A stretch of DNA of 64,000 bases from Leucaena leucocephala (lineage: Eukaryota > Streptophyta > Magnoliopsida > Fabales > Fabaceae): positions 6,329,001 through 6,393,000 of the forward strand of contig CM073549.1 in assembly GCA_037074615.1 (NCBI GenBank), in the 5' to 3' direction. Both the position numbers and the translations under genes were made by a program. Within the stretch, counting starts at the first letter, position 1; every line of letters starts with the position of its first letter. The notes under the pieces are model-generated. The model worked only from the letters and a program-made list of their open reading frames with translations, was not told the origin of the DNA and searched no databases. Of this stretch, positions 22,296 to 34,214 are shown in pieces.

Positions 22296-25200
22296 TTAAG
22301 AAACTTGAACCATTGTGCAATGCATATTAGGAAGTTTCTCGAGCAAATCTATGGTCAACATGGATGCCATTGGCTTCTCCTTTGTCTTTGTAACCATCCT
22401 CTCATCAGAATAGATCATTGATGTTGAGAACAAAGTAGTTGAAGCGGTCCTCTCACATGGACCTAACCACTTTGATTGCATGTACCTTTGCTTTCTCCAT
22501 GGTCCCATATGCATTTTATTTTCCTTCATACATCTTTTGGCTCCCATGCACATTATCTTTATTAGGGTTCTTAATCTTTCTACCTTCCCCACAAACACCT
22601 CCGGCAGCCGCCGGACTAATTGGTTGTACTCTTCGCTCGCCCTCGCCATCTCAAACTCGGCTCGGAAATTCAGTTCAACGATAACTCTAATTGCCTCTCC
22701 TTTCTTTGAGCTTGTGTTGTCTACCCCCACATCCACAAAATTGTGCTCCCCTGCATATGTGAGGTTATTTATAAGGAAACACATCTAATTAAGGATTTGT
22801 ACACATAGGCAAAGGATATAATAAGGATCTTAAAATTAATATAAGTATCGTCAAAAGTCAGAAGTGGCTGTCAAATTTTCAAGGCTTACTATAACATTTG
22901 GTAGGCCTCCCTCATGTTGTCATGCATTGTACGGAATTAATGAAGGAGTGAACCAACTAGTAAATAGTGGATATATATATATATATTAAGAACATTTATT
23001 CCACGTACCCTTATAACCCTTATAACCCTTATAGTTTAACTTAATTTTGAATCAGATCCCTGTAATTTATTTTGTTTGGATTGAGCCCACGTAGTTTTTT
23101 CCAATAATTTTAACTTATAACTTTAATAAAATTTCATTTATAGAAATGTACATGTGTTAAAACAATGTTAAATGAAGTGAAGAAAGTTTCATAAATTCTA
23201 CTACCTCCTCCTCCGTTCCTAATTATAAAATATACTTAATTAATTTGAATAAATTTTAAAAAATTAAGTAAATTAACTAATTGTAATAATTGTATGTTGG
23301 TTTCTGTAAAATACCCCTTTAATCATGTACATTTAAATTACTCTTGATAGATACTCCTTAATATGAGCAATCATATTGGGGTACATTGAGAGAAATTATA
23401 ATTTTGAGAGACAAAATGAATTGGAGTATTATATTTAAGAATAAATTTAAATTCTATTTAACTCTTATAATTAGGAACGGAGGGAGTATGAATTAAAATT
23501 AATGATTTTTGCATTCTAGGGGTGAATGCTTATATAACTGATCAAATTATAAGATCTCAATTTAAATAAAGTAACATATAATGATTTGATTTAAAATAGA
23601 GGTAAAATATAACAACTTACAGATTATTTTTTTTCCCTATATACTGGGCCTGTTTGGGAAACCCCCAAATCTAAGTTTTAAAAGGGCTTCTGGCCCAAAC
23701 CTCGGTTTGAAGAAATTTTAAAACAAACAGCCATATTTGTCTAAACCTCGGTTTGGACCAAACCATAGTTTCAGATAAACTGGTTAGAGTAGCTTTTGGA
23801 ACAGTAAAAGAGCTTATAAACTATTCAATTACTATTTTACCCTTACTTTTTTTACACCCTCTCTCCTCTCTCCTCTATCTTTTCCACCCCCTCTCATCTC
23901 TCCTCTATCTTCTTCACCCTCTCTCCTCTCTCCTCTATCTTTTTTACCCCCTCTCCTCTCTCATCTCTCATACATACCCTTTTTAATAATTTTTCAATTA
24001 TAAAACACATTTTAGTAATAACTATCCAAACACTTATTTATCCAAAATCACTTTTTTTATAAACTCTTCTCTAAAAGCCCTTTTCCATAAACTATCCAAA
24101 AACCCGTTTTTTCCATAAACCCGTTTTTAAAATCTTATCCAAACACACACACTATAAATTTGATATTTTATATTCATCTATATATTGATGTTGATTTTAA
24201 AGTTGTCACTGAAACTACTTTTGGTGCAACTTTCTTGGGTAAATCAACGTTGAGATTAAGCTTTCAAAGTTCTGCTATCAGATCTTGTAAATATGTGTTA
24301 ACAAGCAAAGTGTTTTATTATCACATGCAGCTAAATGAATGAATTCAACTTGTTAAGTTTAAAGGGATATTAATGTATGCTTTGAAATCGACAGCTGAAT
24401 TGAAAAAATCGAAAGGATAATGTAGATAATAATTTGGTTCAATCCTGTCTTTGGCCCACAAAAAAGATTTCTTCCACTAAAGTATTCGCAATACATCCAC
24501 ACACACACACAAATTCAGTTGAGTTTTTCCCCATCAATCATCAATATGCATGATTGATGAGTTCCATCAATATTATTAATATAATTATTTAATATTACTC
24601 ATATTCTTTAACATAAGAGTTAATTAATTTTTTTATAGAATAAAAAATTAAATAAATTAATTAATTATGACTAAATATAAACTCTCAAGACGAATTTATA
24701 TTATATAATCATTAATATACTCAAATTAGTCAACTAACTCTTATATTAGTTATAATTTACTGATTTATTTAATTTTTTTAACCTATTTAAAAAGTCAACT
24801 AACTCTAATATTTAGTAAAAGAGATTATGAAATTTTATTGATTAAAATTACCTGATGGAATATGTGGTGGTGAGTTTCTCCATTTAGTTTTGCAAATGGC
24901 ACTATTATGGCCATTACTCTGAAGCCGACTAGAAACGCGTCTCAATAAGCATTTCTTGCAGACGGAGAAGCTGTTTGGGCAGCCACAAGTTGTGTCCAAG
25001 CTTTGTATCTCTTTAAGTGCTTCTTTGGTTGTATTTCTTATTCTTGACTCCACACTACTGCTTCTACACAAAGTAGCCTGTTCTAATTACAACATATTTG
25101 GTCACTTCCTCAAAATCTGGATTCCAAAAATACACATTAATCGATTTTTTTTAAAAAATCCTAACATTTTTGTACGTGCTACAATTAATTATGAACCAAA

Positions 25201-26596
25201 AATCAAAATTATCTCATAAGTTACTATTATATAGTGCATCCTGTTCTAATTACAACATATTTTGTCATTAAAGGCTTGTTTGGATAGACTTTTAGAAAAT
25301 TGTTTATGGAAAAAAAAAAATTTGAACAGCTTCTGAAAAAAGCTTCTGGATAAGTGTTTATGAAAAAAAAAATGATTTTGAATAAATGAGTGTTTGGATA
25401 GTTATTAGAAGAATGACTTTTTTTATTAATAAATTATCATAAAGGGTATGATTTTATAAAAAGATATTCCATATTTTTTCTTTTTTCCCTCTTTCTTTTG
25501 TTCTCTCTCCACATCCACCACCGACGAAGACCAGCGACCTAGTAGAAAACCAGACCAACGTTCACCAGCGATGGAGGATGAAGATGAAGACCAACGATGG
25601 CAAGCTCCAACCAAAGACCAGCGACCCAGTGACCTGACGACGGAGGAAGAAAACTAGCAGCAATGGCGAGCTCCAACCGCGATGACAGCAAAACCAGAAC
25701 CAGCGGCGATGGATTGCTCCAACGGCAGCACAACGATAGTGACGAAGAATAGCATAAAAGAGAGAAGAGAAGAGAGAGGAGAGGGAGAAGAGAGGAGAGA
25801 GAGTGTTAGAAAAAATAGAGATAAAATAGTAATTTGGTAGCCTATAAGCTCTTTTACTGTTCCAGAAACTATTTCTAAGAGTTTATTCAAAATCATGGTT
25901 TGATTCAGAAGTCTTTTTGGACAAATATAAATATTTATTTTAAAATTTTCCTAAACTAAAGTTTAGACCAGAAATTATTTTAAAACTTTAATCTTAAGGC
26001 AATCTAAATAAGCACTAAAATTACTAGTTCGACCGAAAAACCAAAAAATCAAACATTTCTTGATGTGAAACACTTCGGTAAAAAACTTTATAGATAGAGA
26101 AAAACTTTATAAAACTAGTCATAAATCGATGAAAACCAAAAAATAATAAAATCAGTAAGAAGTAATAAACAAATTAGTCAAAATTTAAGAAAAATCATTT
26201 TAATTTTTTATATAATATATTTATAAATAAAATTGAAAAATTAATTTATAATTACAATAAATTAATAAACCTTGACTCTTCTGGTCTTCCCAGAAGCTCT
26301 TGGTGACGTACAAATTTATATACCTGCAAAAGTTGGTGTTGGTTCTCCCAGAAGCTCTTGGTCAGCTCAATTCCTTTTTTGCCCTCGTCTTCATCGTCAT
26401 CTTCATTTAACTCCAATTCATTTGAGTCCCATATTTCATCTCTGTTTATAGACGTTGCAGCAAATGACTCACCTCCATCCTCAAGAAACTCAAACTCGAC
26501 ATCCTCAAGACTCACCTTTTCATCGCTGCCATGGCCGCCGCCATCTCTTTCCCGGTGGTGGTGGCTCCGAAGAAATCTGGTCACTCTTCCGGCCAT
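22296..26596 (-). CDS. DUF506 (PDDEXK-like) family protein
   Basis: Three exons join exactly in phase: 26596-26324, 25077-24852 and 22750-22296 (954 nt, 317 residues). All splice sites are GT-AG, and the shared glycine codon is split G|GG across intron 2. Exon 1 encodes an acidic N-terminus and ends SFWENQHQLLQ. Exon 2 continues ATLCRSSSVESRIRNTTKEA, has a Cys-rich patch (CGCPNSFSVCKKCLLR) and then SNGHNSAICKTKW. Exon 3 begins GEHNFVDVGVDN and carries VELNFRAEFEMARAS and LPEVFVGKVERL, the diagnostic DUF506 blocks related to the PDDEXK nuclease fold. Enzyme activity is unproven. An Arabidopsis member (RXR1) restrains root-hair growth, but orthology is not shown here. Introns are swollen by TIR elements (744 bp in intron 1; 505 bp plus a Stowaway in intron 2). 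Confidence 0.9.
23204..23486. mobile_element. Stowaway-like MITE in DUF506 intron 2
   Basis: CTCCGTTCCTAATTATAA at the left is mirrored by TTATAATTAGGAACGGAGGG at the right, with TA flanks at 23202-23203 and 23487-23488. This is the clearest Stowaway-type element in the window. Confidence 0.82.
23646..24150 (-). mobile_element. GGGCCTG-family TIR element, copy C (DUF506 intron 2)
   Basis: The left end GGGCCTGTTTGGG and a decayed right end CCAAACACACAC are flanked by ACT on both sides (23643-23645 and 24151-24153). The core (about 23855-23970) is a pyrimidine minisatellite of four units like CACCCTCTCTCCTCTCTCC, each about 31 bp. It is in reverse orientation to copies A and B. Confidence 0.75.
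25272..26015 (+). mobile_element. GGGCCTG-family TIR element, copy D with GC-rich insert (DUF506 intron 1)
   Basis: Ends AGGCTTGTTTGG and CTAAATAAGCAC are flanked by TAA on both sides (25269-25271 and 26016-26018). In place of most of the usual purine core lies a GC-rich stretch (about 25497-25740) with repeated words ACCAGCGAC and GCAAGCTCC/GCGAGCTCC. The composition differs from the rest and may be captured host DNA, but I recognise no gene. Confidence 0.7.
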
Positions 26597-26618
26597 GATG
26601 GGAGAAGACTCCTGAATA

Positions 26619-28270
26619 TACGGGTTTGAGATTTAGGTGTTTTTGTCTTCAGAAGAAACTATGACTGGGTATGACCATGTCTGAGATTTAAATGGCTTTT
26701 GTAATTATACGCCACAATTGGGTTCATGTGGGCCCCTTTTAGCCCAACTTGGATAATCTATTGACATAGGTTGTCTCATTAAATTAAATAATATATATAT
26801 AAAGCATTATATTGGAACACTTGTCCCTAATATATAATAATTGGCTTCACTTTTCTTCTATGAGTTATTGTTCTCCAGTGCTTCTTTTAATATTTTTTTA
26901 ATTATTTAGGTTCAATTCTAATGGTCTAAATTGAATGCTTTATTTTCAATAATGTTATACAATAATTTTGAAAATTATTTTTCCTCCTTTCTGTTTTCTC
27001 CTATGCTCTACAAGACATAAGAAGAAATAAAAATCACTTTTCCTCACTTTTCCTCCAACCATTCTTTTTGTAACAATCGAAAAATTTTAGAGAAAAAAAT
27101 CTTCCAAATTTACATATAATTTTTTATTCACTTTTTTAGACTTACAATTGACGTGATATTAAATATAAGAGTTAATAAAATAATTTATTTTAATATAAAA
27201 TATAATTTTCAACCCATCGTCTCACCAATTAAATTATAATTTTTTTTAAATTCTCTTTATTCATTATATATATTAAACGAGATTTCTATTAATGAACATG
27301 ATTTACAATATAAATGATTATAAATTATACTTTAAGGAAATTTACACATAAATTTATAAATAAATAATTTAATTAAAATTTTTAATTTATGTAAGTTAGT
27401 CATCTAACTCAATTACATTAAAAATTAGAGAGAGTATTTCCCAAAAATATTTATACCTCTGGGCATTAATATAAAAGTTGATAACTAATTTATAGATATT
27501 AAAAAAATTAGTTAAGTTTATTATTTATAACAAATATATGTTAGTTTCTCTAAAATACTTTTTCTATTCAGTGGCATTGTAATGATAGAAACCACCTATT
27601 ATGTACAATTAAGAGGGATACTTTAAAAAAATTATAAATTTAAAATATAAAATAGATAAGAGTCTTATATTTAAGATTAAATAAATTTATTATCTAACTC
27701 TTATATTTAGAAGTAAAGGTAATCAATACTCTTCAAGTCTTTAATATATCACTTAATTGGGAAGTTAATTTTAATTCTAAATATAAAACCTATTTATCAT
27801 ATTTATCAATTTGTTTAAAAAATTATCTATATTAATATTTCATCAACAATATAATCAAATAAAAAATAAAAAAATAAAATTTAAAAAATAATTAAATATT
27901 TTTAAAAGAATATGTTATATTAATTAATTTTTATAATTTAATTAAATTAATTAAATAAATTATACATTAAACATAGAAAAAATATAATAATAATCTCCCG
28001 GGTATGTATCGGGTCTAAATCTAGTTATTTGTACCTTAGGATGGAGTTTTTAGTTCCTGGTCGCCGCACACGATACAAAATTTTGATTGAATTTGAGCTG
28101 CTTAAGTGGCAGATGCCTATTGGCTGATGCAGATCAGATTAGTATTGTAATTTGACTGAAGGTTGGGCCAGCCAGCACGGATCCACGTCAGTGAGGTTCA
28201 ATCATTTCCTCCAACTATTTGGATATACTCGAATATTCATATCTTTTTTAGATTTTTTTTACTATAAGAT
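26619..28270. other. DUF506 upstream region and AT-rich intergenic DNA
   Basis: No gene is visible. The DUF506 promoter should lie just beyond 26596. Diverged Stowaway-like sequences (about 27460-27725 and 27731-27975) show CTC-type left ends and AT-rich inverted arms but no clean TSDs. Confidence 0.4.
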
Positions 28271-28526
28271 ATTAGACTCGTTTGGATAAATTTATAAAAA
28301 AAAATTATAAAAAAAAATTTAGATAATTTTTTAAAAAAATATTTTTAAAGAAGAGTTTAAAAAAAATAGTTGTAAATAAATAAATATTTATATAGTTATT
28401 ATTATAAATACTTTTATTATTAGTAAATTATGGTATGATTTTATTAAAAAAAAATTATTTTTTCCATTCTCTCCTGTTCTATCCACTGTTGGCACCTCCA
28501 TCATCGTCTCCTCTCGTATCTCCTGT

Positions 28527-29406
28527 TAGGCCTGAGCAACAGGCGAGGTGGGATGGCTCGATGGTTAGCCCGTGCCCCGTTTATTTATTTTTTTCTAGGC
28601 ACGGGCTAGCCCATGCCTGTGTCCTAACCCGTTTAAGCCTGTATTAAACGGGCTGAGCTGAACCCGTTTAGGCTACAATGGGTATGGGCAGCCCATTTAT
28701 AAAAGAAGGGGAAAAAATTTATTTTAAACCCGTTTAAAATTTTAATAACAATCAATGCTCACAAACAACATAGTGTACAGTGATAATAAGACAATAATGT
28801 ACACATGATATGACTATTCATCCTAAAATCACAACCTTACAAAATATCCATTTAAAGATTCTAAGTTTAACACTGTTATTTTGGAAACTTTAAGAATCCA
28901 TAAAATTTCAACCCAGCAAAACTTCATCCTTTCTAAAAATAGTGGGTATTCCTTTAGTCTTTAAAACTTTAAGCTTGTCATAACTATAACTTAATAACCC
29001 ACAACACTTAGCGCTTGAACTAAATTAAACACTTATAAAAAAAAACTCCTTCAAACATTAAACACATCCTATTCAACACTTAAACTAGATTTTTATCCTC
29101 CAAAAGTAGCTTAATTCTAAATTATAATTTTTACAACTTAAAAATTCACGACTTCGACATTATGTAATAAAAAAAATATATATTATATTAAAAGAAATAT
29201 ATAGTATAAAAAAGGTACAAGATATTTCCCATAAAAAAAAGAGTTTTTTGATAATTTTTTTATTAAAAAAATAATATATATGGACGGACACGGGCATAGT
29301 GTACCCAATCTATCTGTTATGGGCTTGTCTTAGGTCGGCCTAAATTGAGTAAATTTATCCCTATCCCGGGCGGGTGTACCAGTTTATAGGCTGTATGCTC
29401 ACCCTA
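28527..29406. mobile_element. non-autonomous hAT element with perfect 8-bp TSD
   Basis: The host octamer TCTCCTGT is duplicated exactly at 28519-28526 and 29407-29414. The ends are TAGGCCTGAGCA and, reversed, TAGGGTGAGCAT, good hAT-type TIRs. Just inside are GC-rich words (CGGGCTAGCCC, AACCCGTTTAAG) around an AT-rich, non-coding centre. It inserted into the gene-carrying TIR element and interrupts the continuity of its captured sequence. Confidence 0.88.
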
Positions 29407-29443
29407 TCTCCTGTTCTTTCCGACGACGAGGAAGCATTGTCTT

Positions 29444-29757
29444 CTATTTGCAAGACGTCATCGTTACCTCTTGTTTCGGCACGAAATCCTCTAAGCACAC
29501 CACACAGCTCTTTTCATCTTTGTTCTTTTCCTTGTTCTCCATATCCTTCAAGGCATTCACACCTTTTGAGTCTCTGTAATAGAAGCTCAATTTCTTTGCT
29601 AGCATCTTTGAAGTTGGAATGTTCGGTTCGTATATTTCTTTCTTCAGCTTGCTCAATGCTCTAGATCTGGGATTTTCCAGCACTGTTGGAGCTTGTTTGT
29701 TTGATTGGCGTGCGAATCTTCGAGGCGGAACTGATGGCTGGTGAGTTTCTTTGAGCC
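29444..29757 (-). pseudogene. captured RING-H2 E3 ligase gene fragment
   Basis: An open frame of about 100 codons reads APTVLENPRSRALSKLKKEI, then LAKKLSFYYRDSKGV, then the start of a RING-H2 finger (CVVCLEDFVPKQEVTMTSC). The first RING cysteine pair and the following cysteine are in place. The frame then meets a stop, and the His pair and remaining cysteines are absent. Upstream and downstream exons are missing. It lies inside a TIR element, so it is a transposon-borne fragment, not a resident gene. The parent gene should exist elsewhere in the genome. Confidence 0.75.
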
Positions 29758-30026
29758 TGGGGTAGAGAAAGAAGAGAAGAATAGAAGTGAGAGAATATAA
29801 GAAAAAATAGGATTAAAATAGTATAGTAAGTGGTAGTCTATAAATTTTTTTACTGTTATAGAAATTATTCCTACGAGCTTATTTAAAACTATGATTTTAA
29901 ACAATAGTTTAGTTCAGAAGCTCTTTTAAACAAATATGACTGTTTGTTTTAAAAAATTTTCAAACTAAAATTTAGCTAGAAATCCTTTTAAAGTCATGGT
30001 CTAGGGATTACCTAAACAAATACATT

Positions 30027-31130
30027 ATATCGTGAAATGGAGGGCCTAGATCGGAATTAAAATTAAAAAAATTCAAATCTTTTTAACATCTCAGAAACAA
30101 TTTAAAGTTTCAACTTGATGTATTCCTGAACACTTAACAGCTATTTGAGAGATGTAATTAGTATATATACACTTCTTTTAATTTTAATATAACATCTAAT
30201 TTATAATATAAAAAATTATACTATAAATTAGATCTTATAGATAGAAAGAGTATATATATATATTAAAAATTTTGCAAGAAAAAAGAGAGTCAACCCTTAG
30301 CCCAATTGCTCCACCAATTATGTAGGTAGGGCTAATAACATATCCTATTTTAGAAATAGATAAATTTATTTAGGCCGACATGATAATTTTTTTTAATATT
30401 TTTCTAACATGTTAATCTTTTAGGTTAAATCTATTTTTCATTCTCTTAGTAGTGCCTACATAAAAAAGATTACAGATATTATTAACAAAATTTGACATAG
30501 TAAATAAATGACTAGATTTAAAAAAAATAATATCTTAAATTTTAATAATGTCATATGTTTTCCTCCTTTAAATTTAGAAATCAAGGCATCAGATTATATG
30601 AACTTAGTTTCTAATTTGTCAACTAAACATCTCCATTTATAATTATTCTATTAAAGATTATAGGTCACATGAAGCTTGTTTAAATGGATTGCTTCATTTA
30701 TAAAAAAAACATATGTTAATCTTTTAATACAAATGACAAATAATCAATTTTAAAAGAGCAGCCATGAAATTATTATAAATCACGGTTTTGAATTTTCTCC
30801 AACAATCAATAGTGGCAAATTTTGGTCGAAGGGAAAGGGAAGGAGGGAGAATCATATAAAAAAAGTTGGGGCTTTTTGATGTTTTGATAATCGTGCTTTG
30901 TAATTTATTTCTACTTAAGAACTTGCATGGGTACTTAAATGATATTTCAACAGAAGACTTAGGGGGTAAAATGTAAATATTACTCTTATAAGGGACTTGG
31001 ATGTCATTCCCCATAAACATTCCCAATACCCCCATTAAACTCATTCTCTCCACCGCCTCTCAACATAATACATACAAATTAAATATTTTGTAAAGTTTAA
31101 AACTTAGAAAACAACGAAATTTAGCTTATG
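30027..31130. other. AT-rich intergenic DNA
   Basis: No gene is recognised. A minus-strand open frame at 30724-31053 has no known family motif. Confidence 0.4.
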
Positions 31131-31138
31131 GTAAATTA

Positions 31139-31520
31139 TAAACCCTGTAAAATTGGTTCGGTCCACTAACCCGTTAAAAAATAGCAGATTGAGTTGTCAG
31201 TAGTAGGCTAACTCATTTTTTTTTATATTTTTATTATTTTATTTATTTCTTTTTTCTTACCTTTAGAAAGACATAATCAATTGTCTGAGTCTTCCACTAC
31301 GCTAAAATCTAATCTCCCTCCCTCTCCTCGTCAGCTCGTCATCTTTTAAAAAAAATAATTTTTGTTGTTAACAAAATAATTTTTTTAAAATATTTTAGCA
31401 TGCTCAGGTTGTTAAATACTAACTTGTCTGGAGGCGGGTATTTTTAAACCGGTACACCTCTAACCCAACTAGCAACGGATCGACCCGTTTTTAGTGGGTT
31501 GACCCATATTACTACCCCTA
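31139..31520. mobile_element. hAT-type MITE with 8-bp TSD
   Basis: GTAAATTA is duplicated at 31131-31138 and 31521-31528. The right end ...TACTACCCCTA is a typical hAT terminus; the left end TAAACCCTGTAAAA is decayed. Internal words GGTTCGGTCCACTAACCCG and GGATCGACCCGTTTTTAGTG give the GC-rich subterminal regions common in these elements. Confidence 0.65.
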
Positions 31521-31528
31521 GTAAATTA

Positions 31529-32723
31529 TCAAACTAAACTTGGTCAATAAAAAATTTAGCTAGTTATTTCCTAATATTTCCATGGATATAAGAAATTAAG
31601 CTTGGTAATGCAATATATTTTCATACGATATTGATATTGGCATTAAATATTGATAACGATGGTGTAATGTTATTTTTTTTTTATTTTAAATTTTCATATT
31701 TTTGGGAACAAATTTTCTTATATTTATTCCGGATACAAAGGATCTAGCCAAAAACAAAGGGATTTATTAAATAAAAATGCAAAACATTTATCACATTGAT
31801 GACGATGAACTATTTTATCCAATTCAAACTAAAATGCTTGCATGTTAGTCACCATTTGTTGGCTCCCTTATCTTATCCAATTTAAATTCATGAACGGAAC
31901 TATAATTAAACATGTGATTTGTCTCCAAGCAAAGCATCAAGCAAACAAATTAAAATAAAATAATATACACCAAACAAAACAAGAAAGCGAAATCACTTAT
32001 TCTTCATGTTTTACTTGGAAAATTCTTGATTGATATGATGCTTTTGTCTTGTTTCGTATGGATGTGCATGAATCGCCTCATAAACTCGGTCACAGTCAAT
32101 ATTGTTGGATTTTCCCGGCTGCACTATCATAAATTATGTTTATTTTATTAAAACTCCGATTTAATAATGATTTGTTAATAATATTATAATTATAATATTA
32201 TATATATTTGGATGCCCATTATGCCCCCATATCTTTCAGTATTTCCATCATTCCACAATATCTCCTATTATTATCGATTTTCTATATTTTAATTAGATTG
32301 AATTGTAAACATATGTTTATAAATAGATTGTATCTCAGTTAACTATCAAGCGTTTGGATTAATTGACTCTAGTTTATTTTACTTTAATTAGTAATCTCAT
32401 GTTTCAACTTTAGTATTCAGCCGTGATAATTACTCCGAGGGTTTAGTACATGATTTGTGGCTAAACTTTATAAATATGAATGATTTTGATGGTAACAAAA
32501 TTTAAAAATTTGTGATTTAATAGGATAATTTTAATACAAGTGTTGAAGATTCATGCCTCTACCAGTACTTGATGGTTTAATCATAAGTTCTTTATTTGTA
32601 ATAGTAGTATTGAGAGTAATTATTTATTTTCTTAACTTGAGCAAGATAATTTACTGATTTAGGCTCCCTCTGCCGTGCGCTTCAAAGTTCAAACTGAGAT
32701 CCCCAAAACCCTTTGATATTTCA
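31529..32723. other. intergenic DNA
   Basis: AT-rich, no gene or bounded repeat recognised. Confidence 0.4.
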
Positions 32724-32737
32724 AAAATTGGGGATAA

Positions 32738-32929
32738 ATTTTTTTTTTTGTTGCTCACTCGGTTCACCGGAACTTTGCCCCGATTATATCTGGATTCGAT
32801 CCATGTCGCGTACCTGGCTATGGTGGGTGAGTCTCTCAACGGGGATTTTCTGCGTATACCAATACTCAAACTCGAGATCTCGTTTAAACGATACCGAATC
32901 GTTTACCACTCGGACTAACTCCTGTTAGT
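32738..32929 (-). mobile_element. tRNA-derived SINE, family 1, copy 2
   Basis: On the minus strand it reads from the tRNA-like head (GGAGTTAGTCCGAGTGG) to an A tail. A perfect 14-bp duplication AAAATTGGGGATAA flanks it (32724-32737 and 32930-32943). The body has several CpG-type substitutions relative to the 59751 copy. Confidence 0.87.
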
Positions 32930-33508
32930 AAAATTGGGGATAAGTGAAAAATAGGAACATCAGCCTTGCTTAAGTACCTAGTTCGGCCCATCTTCATAGC
33001 TTGCTGCTCACAAACATAACTTGGCCCATTTTGACTTTTAATAGACCCAAAAAGTTGACATGATATTTTAGTAGAAGATTGGACCATTGGATTTATTCAT
33101 CCACTTTGGGGCCTCAAGGGCCTATTTGGTTTGTGGGATTGAGGAGTTAGGATGGGATAATACTCCGTCTGATATAGAAGGTAATTGAACTATATAGGTT
33201 GAGTTAACAAAAGAATTAATTTCTCATAATGACAAACTAATATTTAAATTTTTATTAGAAGATGTGTTTTTATTTAATATCTGATAGTACTTCTAATATG
33301 ATTATTTTCAATAAAAAAATATATATGCTTAACAAAATTATGTAGGAGTTAGTTAAGAGATTTATTTTTAGTACTAAATATAAAATTTTAATCTACTTTA
33401 CCTCTTAAATTAATAATTCTTTTTTTAAATTATCATAGTTGATTATATATATTAAAGGATTTTAATCAGAGGGTAATTCTAATGAAAACGATCAAATGTG
33501 ATCTTTTA

Positions 33509-33926
33509 CGCTATGTTTGGTTCAATGAAGGGATAGTAGGTTAAGTTAATTTAAGGGAGAGTAGAGAAGATTGTGTGTGTAAGGTAAGGTAGGAGAGATA
33601 ATGTTTATTGTTTGGTTCAAAAAGGGAGGGGAGGAAAACTAATTAAAAATTGATAAATATATTATTATTTCTTTATTTAAATTTATTTGCTATTTGTTTA
33701 TAATATTTATATCAACGAGCAGCTAGGTATGATTTAGTAAGCATAAAATATAATATTTTTTACTCTCTAAAAATTCCTAAATTTAGAGTGGTAAGAGACG
33801 GGGGAGGTAAGCAGAAAATAACAAAAACATTTTCCTCCCTTCCCTTCAATTTTTTTTAACCAAACAGTCATACTCCTAATACTCCCCTACACTCTCTTCA
33901 AAAAAATCCTCCAACCAAATAATGCT
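33509..33926. mobile_element. Tourist-like MITE (second TIR family)
   Basis: TTA flanks both ends (33506-33508 and 33927-33929). Ends are CGCTATGTTTGG and CCAAATAATGCT. The subterminal regions are GGGAGAGTAGAG at the left and CTCCCCTACACTCTC at the right. There is no coding capacity. The TTA target fits PIF/Harbinger. Confidence 0.65.
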
Positions 33927-34034
33927 TTAGTGAAGTTAACAAAAATTTTATTTTATAAACAACTAACTTAACTAACTATTTTAATATATATAAATTAATT
34001 ATTTAACTCATACCATAAGAACCAAAGAGAATAC

Positions 34035-34150
34035 AATAAGTGCTTGGTTGGATTAGTTAGGGCGTCTAAACAACACACGGGTTCTCGTGTTCGAGTCCTA
34101 GAAGCAATAATATTAAATCTTATTGGGAGAGCTTACCACCTAAAAGATCT
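34035..34150 (+). mobile_element. possible tRNA-derived SINE fragment
   Basis: An A-box-like TGGATTAGTTAGG and a B-box-like GTTCGAGTCC are about 40 bp apart, followed by TTGGGAGAGCTTACCACC, a body unlike the other SINEs here. No TSD was found, so this is only a suggestion. Confidence 0.35.
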
Positions 34151-34214
34151 CACAAATTTTCAATTCAGATTACTCAGTTACTCAAATACCTAATAATAAA
34201 GTCTAGTAAAAGTG

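Larger units (their letters stand above)
28274..30023 (+). mobile_element. GGGCCTG-family TIR element, copy E, carrying a RING-H2 fragment
   Basis: Degenerate ends (AGACTCGTTTGG and CCTAAACAAATAC) are flanked by ATT at 28271-28273 and 30024-30026. Family words remain inside both ends (AGAGTTT...AATAGTT at about 28340; GTCTATAAATTTTTTTACTG and TGACTGTTTGTTTTAAAA at about 29835-29960). The middle holds a host gene fragment on the minus strand and a nested hAT element (28527-29406). Removing the hAT leaves about 860 bp. Exact ends are uncertain by a few bases. Confidence 0.65.
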
